Shown in pieces: positions 1 through 10,971 of a DNA stretch of 64,000 nucleotides. This DNA is from Massilia polaris (lineage in GTDB: Bacteria; Pseudomonadota; Gammaproteobacteria; Burkholderiales; Burkholderiaceae_D), in contig NZ_JABBGG010000001.1 of assembly GCF_012927275.1 (NCBI RefSeq), positions 310,001 through 374,000 of the forward strand. The letters run 5' to 3'. The position numbers and the translations under genes are program-made. The first letter of the stretch is position 1, and every line of letters starts with the position of its first letter. The notes beneath the pieces are model-generated. The model had not been told where the DNA came from and made no database searches. It saw only the letters and a list, made by a program, of their open reading frames with translations.

Positions 1-1432
<1,432 letters not shown>

Positions 1433-1436
<4 letters not shown>

Positions 1437-2347
1437 ACCTGCAAATGATCTTGGGTAATTTTGCATTGATCCTGTTCGTGGCGATGGTCTTCACGGGCAT
1501 TATCTGGTTCCTGGATATCTTCTACTTTGCCAAGCAGCGCCGCATTACCGCCGACAAGGCGCTGGCCGCGTTCGACGCGCGCAACGCCAAGCTGACCGCC
1601 GAAGGCCTGAAGATCGATAACACCAGCCGCCAGGCGATCGAAACGGCGCTGCTGCGCCAGCCGACCTGGATCGAATATTCGGGCAGCTTCTTCCCGGTGA
1701 TCGCGCTGGTGTTCTTCCTGCGCTCCTTCCTGTATGAGCCGTTCAAGATCCCGTCGAGCTCGATGGTCCCGACCCTGCTGGTGGGCGACCTGATCCTGGT
1801 GAACAAGTTCACCTACGGCATCCGCCTGCCGGTGCTGAACAAGAAGGTCGTCGACGTCAACAACCCGCAGCGCGGCGACGTGATGGTGTTCAAGTATCCG
1901 AACGACATGAGCCAGGACTACATCAAGCGCGTCGTCGGCGTGCCGGGCGACACCATCGTCTATGAAAACAAGCGCCTGAGCGTCAATGGCCAGCCGGTCG
2001 CCTACACGCCGCTGGACGACTACCTGGACGACGAAAGCCCGGTCTACCACAAGCAGCTGGTCGAGAACCTGACCGGCGTGCCGCACCGCATCCTCAATTC
2101 CGACAACAAGCCAGGCGTCGAAGTCGCCATCGTCGAGAATTTCCCGAAACGCGAAGCGTGTGATTTTTCCTACGAAAAATTTACCTGTACCGTTCCTGCG
2201 GGCAATTACTTTATGATGGGCGATAATCGGGACCACAGTCTCGACAGCCGTTACTGGGGTTTTGTTCCTGACAAGAACATTGTCGGCAAGGCGTTCTTCG
2301 TCTGGATGAACTTCAGTAACCCAAAACGCATTGGCGGGATACACTAG
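1433..2347 (+). CDS. lepB: Signal peptidase I
   Basis: Inner-membrane serine endopeptidase that removes Sec/Tat signal peptides on the periplasmic face. 304 residues. Two N-terminal membrane segments are visible (about residues 5-30 and 85-101). The nucleophile is Ser110 in [10 protein letters not shown] and the general base is Lys165 in [12 protein letters not shown]; the C-terminal [14 protein letters not shown] box of the S26 family is present. The start ATG overlaps the lepA stop by 4 bases, indicating translational coupling. The C-terminus overlaps an alternative upstream start of the next gene, but the better start of that gene lies after the lepB stop. Confidence 0.97.
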
Positions 2348-2363
2348 TCTGAAGGAAAAGCAG

Positions 2364-2759
2364 ATGGTTTCTTATGTTTTTGGCAAATACCAGCGCGGCG
2401 TCTCGCTGACCGGCCTGATCCTCGTATTGGCGATCATGGGGTTTATCGCGATCATCGCCATGAAAACAGTGCCGGCGTATGCGGAGTATAGTGCGGTAAA
2501 GGATGGCATCGCCGTAGCCAAGGAGGCCGGCGGAACGGTGCGTGAAATGCAGCTGTCGTTCGATAAGAATGCCGACATTAACAATGTCGATGCGATCAAA
2601 GGACGCGACCTTGTCATCAGCAAGGAAACCGGCGAAACGGAAATCAGCTTCGAATACGAAAAGCGCATTCCGCTGGTTTCCAATGTCAGCCTGCTGATCG
2701 ATTTCGCGGGCACGACGGATAAAAGCGGGGCAGTAGCCCAGAAACCGGCAAACGAGTAA
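2364..2759 (+). CDS. DUF4845 domain-containing membrane protein
   Basis: Small inner-membrane protein of unknown function, 131 residues from the ATG at 2364, which has a GAAGGA ribosome site 8-9 bases upstream. An earlier in-frame ATG at 2331 would overlap lepB and lacks a better site. Residues about 8-32 form one hydrophobic helix after a basic, pilin-like GVSLTG start, resembling a type IV pilin-like N-terminus; the rest is a small periplasmic domain. The position between lepB and rnc is conserved in betaproteobacteria, and DUF4845 is the family expected there. Function is not assigned. Confidence 0.85.
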   Translation: MVSYVFGKYQRGVSLTGLILVLAIMGFIAIIAMKTVPAYAEYSAVKDGIAVAKEAGGTVREMQLSFDKNADINNVDAIKGRDLVISKETGETEISFEYEKRIPLVSNVSLLIDFAGTTDKSGAVAQKPANE

Positions 2760-2784
2760 GGCTGCCCAACCAAGATTATCGACA

Positions 2785-3624
2785 ATGAATTTACCGTTAC
2801 TGCAGACACGCTTAGGTTACACGTTCCAGGATGCTGGCCTGTTGCAGCAAGCCTTGACGCACCGTAGCCACAGCAGTTTGCATAACGAACGGCTTGAGTT
2901 CCTCGGCGATTCGATCCTCAACTGCGTGGTGGCCTCGGTCCTCTACGAGCGCTTCAACGCGCTCGACGAAGGCGACCTGTCGCGCCTGCGCGCCAACCTG
3001 GTCAAGCAGCAGTCGCTGTACGAAATCGCGCAGAAGCTCGAGCTGTCGCAGTTCCTGCGCCTGGGCGAGGGCGAACTGAAGTCGGGCGGTTTCCGCCGTC
3101 CGTCGATCCTCGCCGATACCCTCGAAGCGCTGCTCGGCGCGATCTTCCTCGACGCCGGCTTCAACGCCGCGCGCGACGTGATCCGCGCCTTCTACATCCC
3201 GATCCTCGACACGGTCGACCCGCGCACGCTCGGCAAGGACGCCAAGACCCTGCTGCAGGAATTTTTGCAAAGTAAAAAAATCTCGCTGCCGACCTATAAC
3301 GTCGTCGCCACCCACGGCGCCGCGCACAGCCAGGAATTCGAGATCGAATGCCTGGTGCCCAAGCTCGGCATCCAGGTGTACGGCCGTGGCGGCAGCCGCC
3401 GCGCCGGCGAGCAGGCCGCGGCCCGCCTCGCGCTCGACGCCGCCGAACAGGCGCTGGCCAAAGCGCCAGGCGGCGCACGCAAGTCCAAACCACGCACCGC
3501 CCAGCTCAAGCTGGCCGGCATCGCCACCATCCAGAGCAGCGAAGCGCCGGCCGACGTGCCAGCCAACGCCGCTGCCGATGGCAAGGCTCCGAAACAAACG
3601 CATCCAGAAACGAAGTCAGCATGA
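2785..3624 (+). CDS. rnc: Ribonuclease III
   Basis: Double-stranded RNA endonuclease that processes rRNA precursors and structured mRNAs. 279 residues, longer than the roughly 226 of the E. coli enzyme because of an Ala/Pro/Lys-rich tail after the dsRNA-binding domain (about the last 55 residues). The signature [14 protein letters not shown] lies at residues 33-46, and the second metal-binding segment [15 protein letters not shown] follows near residue 110. The dsRBD covers about residues 150-222. The stop overlaps the era start in ATGA, so rnc and era are coupled as in many proteobacteria. Confidence 0.97.
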   Translation: MNLPLLQTRLGYTFQDAGLLQQALTHRSHSSLHNERLEFLGDSILNCVVASVLYERFNALDEGDLSRLRANLVKQQSLYEIAQKLELSQFLRLGEGELKSGGFRRPSILADTLEALLGAIFLDAGFNAARDVIRAFYIPILDTVDPRTLGKDAKTLLQEFLQSKKISLPTYNVVATHGAAHSQEFEIECLVPKLGIQVYGRGGSRRAGEQAAARLALDAAEQALAKAPGGARKSKPRTAQLKLAGIATIQSSEAPADVPANAAADGKAPKQTHPETKSA

Positions 3625-4523
3625 ACACCACAAGCACCCCAGACAACTTCCGCTGTGGCTATATCGCCATCGTCGGCCGCCCGAACGTCGGCAAATCGAC
3701 CCTGATGAACCAGCTGATCGGCGCCAAGGTGTCGATCACCTCGCGCAAGGCGCAGACCACGCGCCACCGCATCACCGGCATCCAGACGCTGGACGACGCG
3801 CAATTCATCTACGTCGACACGCCGGGCTTCCAGACGCGCCACTCGAACGCGCTGAATAACACGCTGAACAAGACGGTCACGAACACCCTGGTCTCGGCCG
3901 ACGTCATTTTGTACCTGATCGAAGCGGGCACCTTCGGCCCGGCCGACCAGCAAGTGATCGACCTGCTGCCGCCGGACGTGCCGGTGATCCTGGTGATCAA
4001 CAAGGCCGACCGCGTCAAGGACAAGGCGGCGCTGATGCCGTTCGCGCAGAACGTCGCCTCGAAATTCAGTTTCGCCGCGATCGTGCCGGTGTCGGCCAAG
4101 CTGCGCTTCCAGCTCGACGCGCTGCAAAACGAAATCAAGCGTTTCATGCCTGAGAACCCGCCGGTGTTCGGCCCGGACGACATTACCGACCGCAGCGAGA
4201 AATTCCTCGCCTCGGAAATCGTGCGCGAAAAGCTGTTCCGTTTAGTGGGCGACGAACTGCCTTACACCAGCACCGTCATGATCGAGAAGTTCGAGCAGGA
4301 GGGCGACCTGCGCCGCATCTTCGCCGTCATCCTGGTCGAACGCGACACGCAAAAGTCGATGGTCATCGGGAACAAGGGCGCGCGCCTGAAGGAAGTCTCG
4401 ACCCAGGCCAGGCTCGACATGGAAAAGCTGTTCGGCGGCCCGGTGTATCTCGAGATCTGGGTCAAGGTCAGGTCCGGCTGGGCCGACAACGAAGCAGGCC
4501 TGCGCGCCTACGGCTACGAGTAA
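3621..4523 (+). CDS. era: GTPase Era
   Basis: Essential GTPase that binds the 3' end of 16S rRNA during 30S assembly. 300 residues from the ATG at 3621. G1 is GRPNVGKST at residues 19-27, G3 is DTPGF, G4 is NKAD; the C-terminal KH domain carries the [19 protein letters not shown] segment. The open frame extends upstream through the rnc tail region, but the ATG overlapping the rnc stop begins exactly where Era homology begins, so the upstream extension is not part of the protein. Confidence 0.97.
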   Translation: MNTTSTPDNFRCGYIAIVGRPNVGKSTLMNQLIGAKVSITSRKAQTTRHRITGIQTLDDAQFIYVDTPGFQTRHSNALNNTLNKTVTNTLVSADVILYLIEAGTFGPADQQVIDLLPPDVPVILVINKADRVKDKAALMPFAQNVASKFSFAAIVPVSAKLRFQLDALQNEIKRFMPENPPVFGPDDITDRSEKFLASEIVREKLFRLVGDELPYTSTVMIEKFEQEGDLRRIFAVILVERDTQKSMVIGNKGARLKEVSTQARLDMEKLFGGPVYLEIWVKVRSGWADNEAGLRAYGYE

Positions 4524-4546
4524 GCGCACGAGGCCACCAAGCAGGC

Positions 4547-5326
4547 ATGCCGACCCTCGACGCCGATACGACTGTCACCGCGCCTGCGCCGCGGCGTTTG
4601 CGCGCCCCGGCGCGCGACCACCGGATCCTCGGCCAGCCCGGATTCGTCCTGCACAGCTATCCGTATAAAGAAACCAGCCTGATCGTCGACCTGTTCACGC
4701 GCGACTTCGGGCGTATCGGCGTGGTGGCGAAAGGCGCCAAGCGCCCGCACTCCCAGCTGCGCGGCGCGCTGCAAACCTTCCAGCCGCTGTCCACCTCGTG
4801 GAGCGGCAAATCCGAACTGCGCACGCTGATCGACGCCGAGTGGGTAGGCGGCATGCTCCCGCTCGAAAAGACCGCGCTGCTGTGCGGCTTTTACCTGAAC
4901 GAACTGCTGGTCAAGCTGCTCGCGCGCGACGACCCGCATCCCGTATTGTTCGACCAGTACGTCTCCACCCTGAACCAGCTGGCCCACAACGAACCTGCGC
5001 AGACGGTCTTGCGAAAATTCGAACGGGCCTTACTTAAGGAGACTGGCGTCGCCGCCGACCTGACCCGCTGCACCAGCACGCGCGGGCCGGTGGGCGCGAC
5101 CCAGGACTACGTGGTCGATCCCGAGCGCGGACCGCGCGTTGCGCGCGTCTCCGACACCTGGCCTGTCGTCAGCGGCAAGACGCTGATCGACATGGAAAAT
5201 GAAGATTACCTCGACCCGGTCACGCAGATGCAAAGCAAGCAGCTGATGCGCTTTTTGCTCGCCTACCAGCTGGGCGGCGCAACGTTGAACACCCGCCAGA
5301 TCCTGATCGACCTGATGCAGCTATAG
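4547..5326 (+). CDS. recO: DNA repair protein RecO
   Basis: Recombination mediator that loads RecA on SSB-coated gaps together with RecR. 259 residues: an N-terminal OB fold (about residues 25-100, with [24 protein letters not shown]) preceded by a short Ala/Pro/Arg-rich leader, then the helical RecO C-terminal domain. As in many betaproteobacterial RecO proteins no complete Zn-binding Cys4 cluster is evident. It lies 23 bases after era and 19 bases before pdxJ, in the conserved rnc-era-recO-pdxJ-acpS order. Confidence 0.95.
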   Translation: MPTLDADTTVTAPAPRRLRAPARDHRILGQPGFVLHSYPYKETSLIVDLFTRDFGRIGVVAKGAKRPHSQLRGALQTFQPLSTSWSGKSELRTLIDAEWVGGMLPLEKTALLCGFYLNELLVKLLARDDPHPVLFDQYVSTLNQLAHNEPAQTVLRKFERALLKETGVAADLTRCTSTRGPVGATQDYVVDPERGPRVARVSDTWPVVSGKTLIDMENEDYLDPVTQMQSKQLMRFLLAYQLGGATLNTRQILIDLMQL

Positions 5327-5345
5327 TTAACCAAGAAAAAACGCC

Positions 5346-6119
5346 ATGAGCTTCCTGCAACCTACCGGCCCTGTCATCGACCTGGGCGTCAACATCGACC
5401 ACGTGGCGACACTGCGCAATGCGCGCGGCACCGTCTACCCGGACCCTGTGCGCGCGGCGCTGCTGGCCGAACAGGCCGGCGCCGACGTCATCACGCTGCA
5501 CCTGCGCGAGGACCGCCGCCACATCAAGGACGCCGACGTGGTCGCGATCCGCCCGCAGCTGATGACGCGCATGAACCTGGAAGCCGCGGTAACGCAGGAG
5601 ATGATCGACTTCGCATGTTCGATCCGCCCGCAGGATGTTTGCCTGGTGCCCGAGCGGCGCGAGGAAGTCACGACCGAAGGCGGGCTCGATGTGCTGCGCT
5701 ACTACAACGAGGTCGAGGCAGCCGTCAAGCAGCTGCAGGCCGAAGGCATCCGTGTCAGCCTGTTCATCGACGCCGACGCGCAGCAGATCGCCGCGGCAGC
5801 GGCAGTCGGCGCGCCTGTGATCGAACTGCACACCGGCCGCTACGCTGAAGCGCATGGCGCCGAACTGGCGTTTGAACTGGACCGCATCAAGGCAGGCGCG
5901 CGCGTCGGCGTCGAGCATGGCCTGAAGGTTAACGCAGGCCACGGCCTGCACTACACCAACGTGCAGGCGATCGCCGCGATTGGTGACATCGGCGAGCTGA
6001 ATATCGGCCACGCGATGGTCGCCCACGCGGTGTTCGCGGGCTGGGAAAACGCGGTGCGCGAAATGAAGGCGATTATGGTCGCCGCGCGCCTCGGCGTATC
6101 GCTGGCGCAGGTAAAATGA
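5346..6119 (+). CDS. pdxJ: Pyridoxine 5'-phosphate synthase
   Basis: Condenses 1-deoxyxylulose 5-phosphate with 3-amino-2-oxopropyl phosphate to form pyridoxine 5'-phosphate, the last ring-forming step of DXP-dependent vitamin B6 synthesis. 257 residues, a typical TIM-barrel length. Family motifs include [16 protein letters not shown] at the N-terminus, HLREDRRHI, and [19 protein letters not shown] and [14 protein letters not shown] toward the end. The stop overlaps the acpS start in an ATGA. Confidence 0.97.
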   Translation: MSFLQPTGPVIDLGVNIDHVATLRNARGTVYPDPVRAALLAEQAGADVITLHLREDRRHIKDADVVAIRPQLMTRMNLEAAVTQEMIDFACSIRPQDVCLVPERREEVTTEGGLDVLRYYNEVEAAVKQLQAEGIRVSLFIDADAQQIAAAAAVGAPVIELHTGRYAEAHGAELAFELDRIKAGARVGVEHGLKVNAGHGLHYTNVQAIAAIGDIGELNIGHAMVAHAVFAGWENAVREMKAIMVAARLGVSLAQVK

Positions 6120-6532
6120 TTTACGGGATCGGCACCGACATCGTCCAGATCTCGCGCATCGAGGCAGCCCTCGCGCGCAACGGCGACCGTTTCGCCGGGA
6201 AGATCCTGGGCCCGGAGGAGCTGGTCAAATTCCACGCCCGCCGCGCCAAGCACGAGTTGCGCGGGATGCGTTTCCTGGCCACGCGGTTCTCGGCCAAGGA
6301 AGCCTTTTCGAAGGCGATCGGGCTGGGCATGCGCATGCCGATGACGTGGCGCTCCGCGCAAATGCTGAACGCCCCCGGCGGCAAGCCGGTGATCGTCTGC
6401 AGCGGCAAGCTGGAAGAATTCATGCGCAAGCACAGGCTCAGTGCACAGGTGACGATCAGCGACGAAGCCGACTACGGCGTCGCCTTCGTCATCGTGACGC
6501 AAGAGCCGGCAGCGACGAACAGCATCGAGTAA
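6116..6532 (+). CDS. acpS: Holo-[acyl-carrier-protein] synthase
   Basis: Transfers the 4'-phosphopantetheine arm of CoA to the acyl carrier protein of fatty acid synthesis. 138 residues, near the usual 125-130. The Mg-binding [13 protein letters not shown] is at the N-terminus and the second motif [17 protein letters not shown] in the middle. Overlaps pdxJ by 4 bases and precedes uvrC by 4 bases, so the whole run from lepA to uvrC could be read as one transcript. Confidence 0.96.
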   Translation: MIYGIGTDIVQISRIEAALARNGDRFAGKILGPEELVKFHARRAKHELRGMRFLATRFSAKEAFSKAIGLGMRMPMTWRSAQMLNAPGGKPVIVCSGKLEEFMRKHRLSAQVTISDEADYGVAFVIVTQEPAATNSIE

Positions 6533-6536
6533 GCGA

Positions 6537-8426
6537 ATGACTGAAGCCACCCCTGAAGCCACTCCCGGCGCGCTGCCGCCGCCAGCGCCGGGTGCCCGCG
6601 AACTGGTACTGGCCACGGTAACCAAGCTGCCCAACCTCCCGGGCGTGTACCGTTACTTCGACGCCAGCGACGCCGTGCTGTACGTCGGCAAGGCGCGCGA
6701 CCTGAAAAAGCGCGTATCGAGCTACTTCCAGAAGAATCTGTCGAGCCCTCGGATCGCAATGATGGTCGAGCGCATCGCGCGCCTTGAGACCACGGTGACC
6801 AGCAGCGAAGCGGAAGCGCTGATCCTCGAAAGTAACCTGATCAAGTCGCTCAAGCCGCGCTACAACATCTTGTTCCGCGACGATAAATCTTATCCCTACC
6901 TGAAGATCAGCGGACAGGAAGTGCCGCGCATGGCCTACTACCGCGGCGCGGTCGACAAGAAGAGCCAGTACTTCGGGCCTTTCCCGAGCGCGTGGGCGGT
7001 CAAGGAATCGATGCAGGTGCTGCAGAAGGTCTTCATGCTGCGCACCTGCGAAGACAGCGTGTATTCGAACCGCACGCGCCCATGCCTGCTGCACCAGATC
7101 GGCCGCTGCAGCGGACCGTGCGTGGAAGCGATCAGCGTGGCGGACTACCGAATCGACGTCGACAACGCGGCCAAGTTCCTGCGTGGCCGCCAGTCGGAAG
7201 TGCTGGCGGACCTTGAAGCGAAGATGCAGGCGTTCGCGATGGACCTGAAGTTCGAACAGGCGGCGACGGTGCGCAACCAGATCCAGTCGCTGTCGCGCGT
7301 GCTGCACTCGCAGAGCATGGAGACCACCGGCGACGCCGACGTCGACGTCATCGCCGTGGTGGTGCAGGGCGGGCGCGCCTGCGTCAACCTCGCGATGGTG
7401 CGCGGCGGACGCCACCTGGGCGACCGCGCCTACTTCCCGGCGCATGTGATCGATGCGGCGGTGGTGGCGGAGTCGCCGATGGAAGTTGAAGTGCTGGCTG
7501 CCTTCCTGGCGCAGCACTACAGCGAGAGCTTCATCCCCGGCACGCTGATTCTGAATATCGAATTCGACCAGCCCGCCCTGATAGTCGCGCTGACCGAGCA
7601 ATGCGGCCATCGCATCAACCTGATCTTCCAGCCGCAGGGGCAGCGCCGCCAGTGGCTGGAGCTGGCGCAGAAGGGCGCGGAGATCGCGCTGGCGCGATTG
7701 CTGTCCGAGCAGGGCTCGCAGCAATCGCGTACGCGCGCGCTGGCCGATGCGCTGTCGCTCGACGCCGAAGACCTCGACACGCTGCGCATCGAATGCTTCG
7801 ACATCAGCCATACGCAAGGCGAAGCGACGCAGGCGTCGTGTGTGGTGTTCCATCATCACGCGATGCAGAACGGCGAGTACCGCCGCTACAATATCAACGG
7901 CATCACGCCGGGCGACGACTACGCGGCGATGCGCCAGGTGCTGCAGCGGCGCTACGAAAAGGTGGCGAATGGCGACGGCGTGATGCCGGACGTCGTGCTG
8001 GTCGACGGCGGCAAGGGCCAGGTCGAAATGGCGCGCCAGGTGTTCTCGGAGCTTGGGCTCGACATCAGCCTGATCGTCGGCGTGTCCAAGGGGGAAGGGC
8101 GCCGCGTGGGGCTTGAGACCCTGATTTTCGCTGACGGCCGCGCGCCGCAGGAACTGGGCAAGGAATCGGCGGCGCTGATGCTGGTGGCGCTGATCCGCGA
8201 CGAAGCGCACCGCTTCGCGATCACCGGCATGCGCGCCAAGCGCGCTAAAACGCGCCAGACGTCGCGCCTGGAAGAAATCGAGGGTATCGGCGCCAAACGC
8301 CGCCAGCGCCTGCTGGCGCGCTTTGGAGGCCTGCGTGGCGTCATCGATGCGAGCGTGGAAGACCTGATGTCGGTGGAAGGCATCTCGAACCAGCTGGCCG
8401 AAGAAATCTACAAGCAGCTTCACTAA
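6537..8426 (+). CDS. uvrC: UvrABC system protein C (excinuclease subunit)
   Basis: Makes the 3' and 5' incisions in nucleotide excision repair after UvrAB recognition. 629 residues. The GIY-YIG nuclease is at about residues 30-110 ([20 protein letters not shown]), the UVR/UvrB-binding segment near residues 220-255, the RNase H-like 5' nuclease in the second half ([16 protein letters not shown] and [10 protein letters not shown]), and the tandem helix-hairpin-helix ends with [20 protein letters not shown]. The N-terminal 20 residues are a low-complexity Ala/Pro leader. Confidence 0.97.
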   Translation: MTEATPEATPGALPPPAPGARELVLATVTKLPNLPGVYRYFDASDAVLYVGKARDLKKRVSSYFQKNLSSPRIAMMVERIARLETTVTSSEAEALILESNLIKSLKPRYNILFRDDKSYPYLKISGQEVPRMAYYRGAVDKKSQYFGPFPSAWAVKESMQVLQKVFMLRTCEDSVYSNRTRPCLLHQIGRCSGPCVEAISVADYRIDVDNAAKFLRGRQSEVLADLEAKMQAFAMDLKFEQAATVRNQIQSLSRVLHSQSMETTGDADVDVIAVVVQGGRACVNLAMVRGGRHLGDRAYFPAHVIDAAVVAESPMEVEVLAAFLAQHYSESFIPGTLILNIEFDQPALIVALTEQCGHRINLIFQPQGQRRQWLELAQKGAEIALARLLSEQGSQQSRTRALADALSLDAEDLDTLRIECFDISHTQGEATQASCVVFHHHAMQNGEYRRYNINGITPGDDYAAMRQVLQRRYEKVANGDGVMPDVVLVDGGKGQVEMARQVFSELGLDISLIVGVSKGEGRRVGLETLIFADGRAPQELGKESAALMLVALIRDEAHRFAITGMRAKRAKTRQTSRLEEIEGIGAKRRQRLLARFGGLRGVIDASVEDLMSVEGISNQLAEEIYKQLH

Positions 8427-8548
8427 GCACCGCTAGTGGCGCTACGTACAGCCGTCCCGTATGCATGAGCTAACTGGTTAAAACACCAAGAGCAGGGTAG
8501 ACTAGCGGCGCAAGTATTTCAAACGCTAACCAGCCTGTGCGCCCCCTT

Positions 8549-9127
8549 ATGCCTTTTAACATCCCGATTCTCCTGACCTGGTTGCGTGTAGCGCTGATTC
8601 CCCTGGTTGTAGGCGTGTATTACCTCCCGCTCCACTGGCTGCCGCGCTCCGACCAGGACCTGGCCGCGACGCTCGTGTTCATCGTTGCCGCCGTCACCGA
8701 CTGGTTCGACGGCTTCCTCGCGCGGCGCTGGAACCAGACCTCCGCCTTCGGCGCCTTCCTCGACCCGGTCGCCGACAAGCTGATGGTGGCGGGCGCGCTG
8801 CTGGTGCTGGTCAACCTCGATCGCGTCGACCACTTCATCGCCTTCATCATTATCGGCCGCGAAATCGCCATTTCGGCGCTGCGCGAGTGGATGGCGCAAA
8901 TCGGCGCATCGCGTTCGGTGGCCGTCAGCTCGCTCGGCAAGATCAAGACCGCCGCGCAAATGACCGCGATTCCGCTGCTGCTGTTCCATGACCGCCTGTT
9001 CAACGTGATCGACACGCAGGCAGTGGGCGAATACCTGATGTTCGTCGCGGCGATCCTGACGGTGTGGTCGATGTTCTACTACATGCGCCTGGCCTGGCCG
9101 CTGATCAAGGAGCGGGGCGCGCTGTAA
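8549..9127 (+). CDS. pgsA: CDP-diacylglycerol-glycerol-3-phosphate 3-phosphatidyltransferase
   Basis: Integral membrane enzyme making phosphatidylglycerol phosphate from CDP-diacylglycerol and glycerol 3-phosphate. I chose the ATG at 8549 ([14 protein letters not shown]), matching the usual family start; an in-frame GTG at 8537 would add four residues. 192 residues with several hydrophobic helices. The CDP-alcohol phosphotransferase signature (DG-x2-AR-x8-G-x3-D-x3-D) is complete in [11 protein letters not shown] and [11 protein letters not shown] gap of about 120 bases separates it from uvrC, so it may have its own promoter. Confidence 0.95.
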   Translation: MPFNIPILLTWLRVALIPLVVGVYYLPLHWLPRSDQDLAATLVFIVAAVTDWFDGFLARRWNQTSAFGAFLDPVADKLMVAGALLVLVNLDRVDHFIAFIIIGREIAISALREWMAQIGASRSVAVSSLGKIKTAAQMTAIPLLLFHDRLFNVIDTQAVGEYLMFVAAILTVWSMFYYMRLAWPLIKERGAL

Positions 9128-9171
9128 GGGCAGGGCGGATGACTCGGGAAAAATAGTTTGCGCAAGCAACC

Positions 9172-9199
9172 TTGACAACCCGTTTAGATCATCTATAAT
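9172..9199 (+). promoter_or_regulatory. Sigma70 promoter for the tRNA cluster
   Basis: TTGACA at 9172-9177 and TATAAT at 9194-9199, both perfect consensus hexamers separated by 16 bases, lie 20 bases before the first tRNA-Gly. This is the strongest-looking promoter in the window and fits a stable RNA operon. Confidence 0.85.
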
Positions 9200-9218
9200 G
9201 CCTGCCTGTTGTGACGAC

Positions 9219-9294
9219 GCGGGAGTAGCTCAGTTGGTAGAGCGCAACCTTGCCAAGGTTGAGGTCGAGAGTTCGAGACTCTTCTCCCGCTCCA
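9219..9294 (+). tRNA. tRNA-Gly (GCC), copy 1
   Basis: 76-base cloverleaf: acceptor GCGGGAG/CTCCCGC, D arm GCTC..GAGC, anticodon arm CAACC-TTGCCAA-GGTTG with anticodon GCC, T arm with GTTCGAGAC, and encoded TCCA end. Identical in sequence to the next two genes. Confidence 0.97.
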
Positions 9295-9380
9295 GTTTTT
9301 CGGAGCAGTCGCCGTAGCAAAAGATGAACGTTATCCTTGGAAAGCTGGCCCGTTTCTGCGATAATCGTTGTCTTGCAAAT

Positions 9381-9456
9381 GCGGGAGTAGCTCAGTTGGT
9401 AGAGCGCAACCTTGCCAAGGTTGAGGTCGAGAGTTCGAGACTCTTCTCCCGCTCCA
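9381..9456 (+). tRNA. tRNA-Gly (GCC), copy 2
   Basis: Same 76-base sequence as copy 1 with anticodon GCC and encoded CCA. The 86-base spacer before it is unrelated to the spacer before copy 3, so only the tRNA body is conserved. Confidence 0.97.
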
Positions 9457-9500
9457 GTTATCTGGAAGCAGTCGTGGTGTAGTAAATAGTAAGCTCCAAT

Positions 9501-9576
9501 GCGGGAGTAGCTCAGTTGGTAGAGCGCAACCTTGCCAAGGTTGAGGTCGAGAGTTCGAGACTCTTCTCCCGCTCCA
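9501..9576 (+). tRNA. tRNA-Gly (GCC), copy 3
   Basis: Third identical 76-base tRNA-Gly, 44 bases after copy 2, followed at once by a GC-rich hairpin and T run. Confidence 0.97.
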
Positions 9577-9591
9577 GAATTCCTGAAACTA

Positions 9592-9612
9592 CGCGGCCAG
9601 GCCGCGTTTTTT
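9592..9612 (+). terminator. Intrinsic terminator after tRNA-Gly genes
   Basis: Perfect 6-bp stem CGCGGC/GCCGCG with a 3-base loop (9592-9606) followed by six T residues. It sits between tRNA-Gly copy 3 and tRNA-Cys, so read-through or a separate promoter is needed for tRNA-Cys. Confidence 0.8.
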
Positions 9613-9647
9613 CTTACAGCCCCTAAAAGCTGTGCAGCAAAGTTTCT

Positions 9648-9721
9648 GGCGAGGTAGCAAAGAGGTTATGCAGCGGCCTGCAAAGCCGTTTAGACGGGTT
9701 CGATTCCCGTCCTCGCCTCCA
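9648..9721 (+). tRNA. tRNA-Cys (GCA)
   Basis: 74-base cloverleaf with acceptor GGCGAGG/CCTCGCC, anticodon loop CTGCAAA giving anticodon GCA, T loop GGTTCGATTCC and encoded TCCA end. Shares no sequence with the preceding tRNA-Gly genes beyond the general fold. Confidence 0.95.
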
Positions 9722-9759
9722 GAATAGCATGCTCAAGTTATGATGAATTGAGCTGACTA

Positions 9760-9795
9760 AAAAAAGCCAATCTCCATTAGGAGATTGGCTTTTTT
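9760..9795. terminator. Bidirectional intrinsic terminator
   Basis: An 11-bp perfect stem AGCCAATCTCC/GGAGATTGGCT (9765-9775 and 9780-9790) with loop ATTA, flanked by an A run on the left and a T run on the right, so it can end transcription on both strands. It closes the tRNA cluster and separates it from the minus-strand accessory genes. Confidence 0.85.
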
Positions 9796-9862
9796 GTATT
9801 GGGAGGACTGTGGCCACCCTCTGGAGAGTTCTGGGTAGTCGCTGATGGGGTCCCACACCCGG

Positions 9863-9973
9863 CTATTTGCCAGGCGCCGTCATCGCGACGCGAAAGCCGA
9901 TGCTGATGCCACGAAAGTTGGGTTCGTACTCTTTGCGAAATGCGGAACGCCAACTGTCCGATGTCTCGTGCCA
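9863..9973 (-). pseudogene. C-terminal fragment of a formylglycine-generating-enzyme family protein
   Basis: Read on the minus strand from 9973 to the TAG at 9863-9865, 36 residues are open: WHETSDSWRSAFRKEYEPN, then FRGISIGFRVAMTAPGK. The GFRVA ending and the SWRSAFR segment are typical of the C-terminus of SUMF1/EgtB-type nonheme iron enzymes. There is no start and no upstream part of the domain; immediately upstream, in another frame, is a piece of a molybdenum hydroxylase. I infer a deletion joint between two unrelated genes. Confidence 0.55.
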
Positions 9974-10190
9974 GCTGCTTTGTAGATGGCATTGGCGACC
10001 GCCGCGCCGACGCCGCACATGCCAAGCTCGCCAACGCCCTTGGCCTTCATCGGTGACGACATCGGATCGGTCTCGTCCAGGAAAACGACTTCCTGGTATG
10101 GGATATCCGCATGCACCGGTACTTCATAGCCGGCCAGGTCGTGGTTGACGAAGAAGCCGGCACGCTTGTCGACCACCAGTTCCTGACGAG
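9967..10190 (-). pseudogene. C-terminal fragment of a xanthine dehydrogenase/aldehyde oxidase molybdenum subunit
   Basis: Minus-strand residues such as DKRAGFFVNHDLAGYEVPVH, ADIPYQEVVFLDETDP and MSSPMKAKGVGELGMCGVGA match the end of PaoC/XdhB-like molybdopterin-binding subunits; KGVGE is the conserved active-site glutamate segment. Family proteins have 700 or more residues and only about 75 remain. The frame runs without a stop into unrelated residues over the FGE fragment, so the open frame of 148 codons at 9880-10326 is chimeric and not a real gene. Confidence 0.75.
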
Positions 10191-10312
10191 AGCGCCGAGT
10201 TAGGCAAGAGACACAAGACGCCCCCCGAGGAGGCATGCAGACCAGCGTCACGGTGGATGTTGAGCGCGAGGTGGAAACGTTATGGAAAGACGATTTTTTG
10301 AACAGGTCTTTA

Positions 10313-10609
10313 TCAAAGCGCGGCAATTATCAACACTGCGCCGATAATGGCGACTGCGTCCTCAACCAGCGCCGCAGGCCGGTCTCTTCCAAAACTTGCA
10401 GCAAGTCGTGCGCGGGCCGTGGCGCCGCCCAACGTGCCCACCACTGCACCCATTGCGCCAAGGATCGCGCCGACGATCCATAACCCAGCACTGGTGCCGA
10501 TCGTTGCACCGGCAAGCCCTCCGAGCAGGACGCGGGTTCCGAATTGGACCGGCACCTTGCGGCTCGGAGTCGTGGGCAGTTGGTCGGTAATCAGCTCCCC
10601 CACCGCCAT
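10313..10609 (-). pseudogene. N-terminally truncated DUF4126-type membrane protein
   Basis: 98 open codons: MAVGELITDQLPTTPSRKVP followed by Gly/Ala-rich hydrophobic helices and the ending LVEDAVAIIGAVLIIAAL. This matches the C-terminal two thirds of DUF4126 family membrane proteins of about 150-160 residues, where GELxxDKLPxTPSR follows the first two helices. The expected N-terminal helices are missing, and the base after the truncation point belongs to a MOSC gene read in another frame. Probably a remnant, although an in-frame ATG is present. Confidence 0.6.
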
Positions 10610-10622
10610 AATGCTGAATATC

Positions 10623-10955
10623 CTAAACGTCGCCGATGCAGACAGTGCGTTCCGTCATGCCCACGGTGGAGATGTTTTCTCCGAACGCGCCTGGCAGTAG
10701 CGCGACCGGGGAGCCTGGGAACTGTGCGCGCCACAGTGCGTAATGTTCGCTCGCATAATGGTGGACCGCTTTTTCGGGCCCGCCGTGGAACACCTTGTCG
10801 CCCTGTTCATCGCCCTCGAGGCCCGAACGGGACAGCATCACCGGCCCTTCGCGCGATGTGTTGATGATCCCGCTCAGCACAGGCACATCTCCGACGCCGG
10901 CCATGGGCCTGGCACGGCCGGTGAACAGGGAATCAATGGCAGTAGACGTGTGCAT
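10623..10955 (-). pseudogene. C-terminally truncated MOSC-domain protein
   Basis: From the ATG at 10955, 110 residues are open: the YiiM-like N-terminal half with LSRSGLEGDEQGDKVFHGGP, EKAVHHYASEHYALWRAQFP and the MOSC GAFGENISTVGM motif, stopping abruptly after VCIGDV. Family members have about 210-230 residues, so half is gone. MOSC proteins bind or transfer molybdenum cofactor sulfur; a molybdenum-hydroxylase fragment nearby suggests the original neighbourhood was molybdenum related, but this is inference. Confidence 0.65.
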
Positions 10956-10971
10956 CCGGCGCATCGCAAAG

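Noticed and set aside
9219-9576. Repeated unit as a possible CRISPR array
   Set aside because: The 76-base repeats fold as tRNA-Gly and spacers are of unequal length.
9880-10326. 148-codon minus-strand gene
   Set aside because: A chimeric frame over pieces of a molybdenum hydroxylase and an FGE-like gene; no start or ribosome site fits.
10235-10483. 82-codon + strand frame starting MQTSVTVDVEREVETLW with GAGGAGG before it
   Set aside because: The first 17 residues faintly resemble the start of an SRPBCC-domain protein, but the rest is unrelated and lies over the DUF4126 remnant; too short to support.
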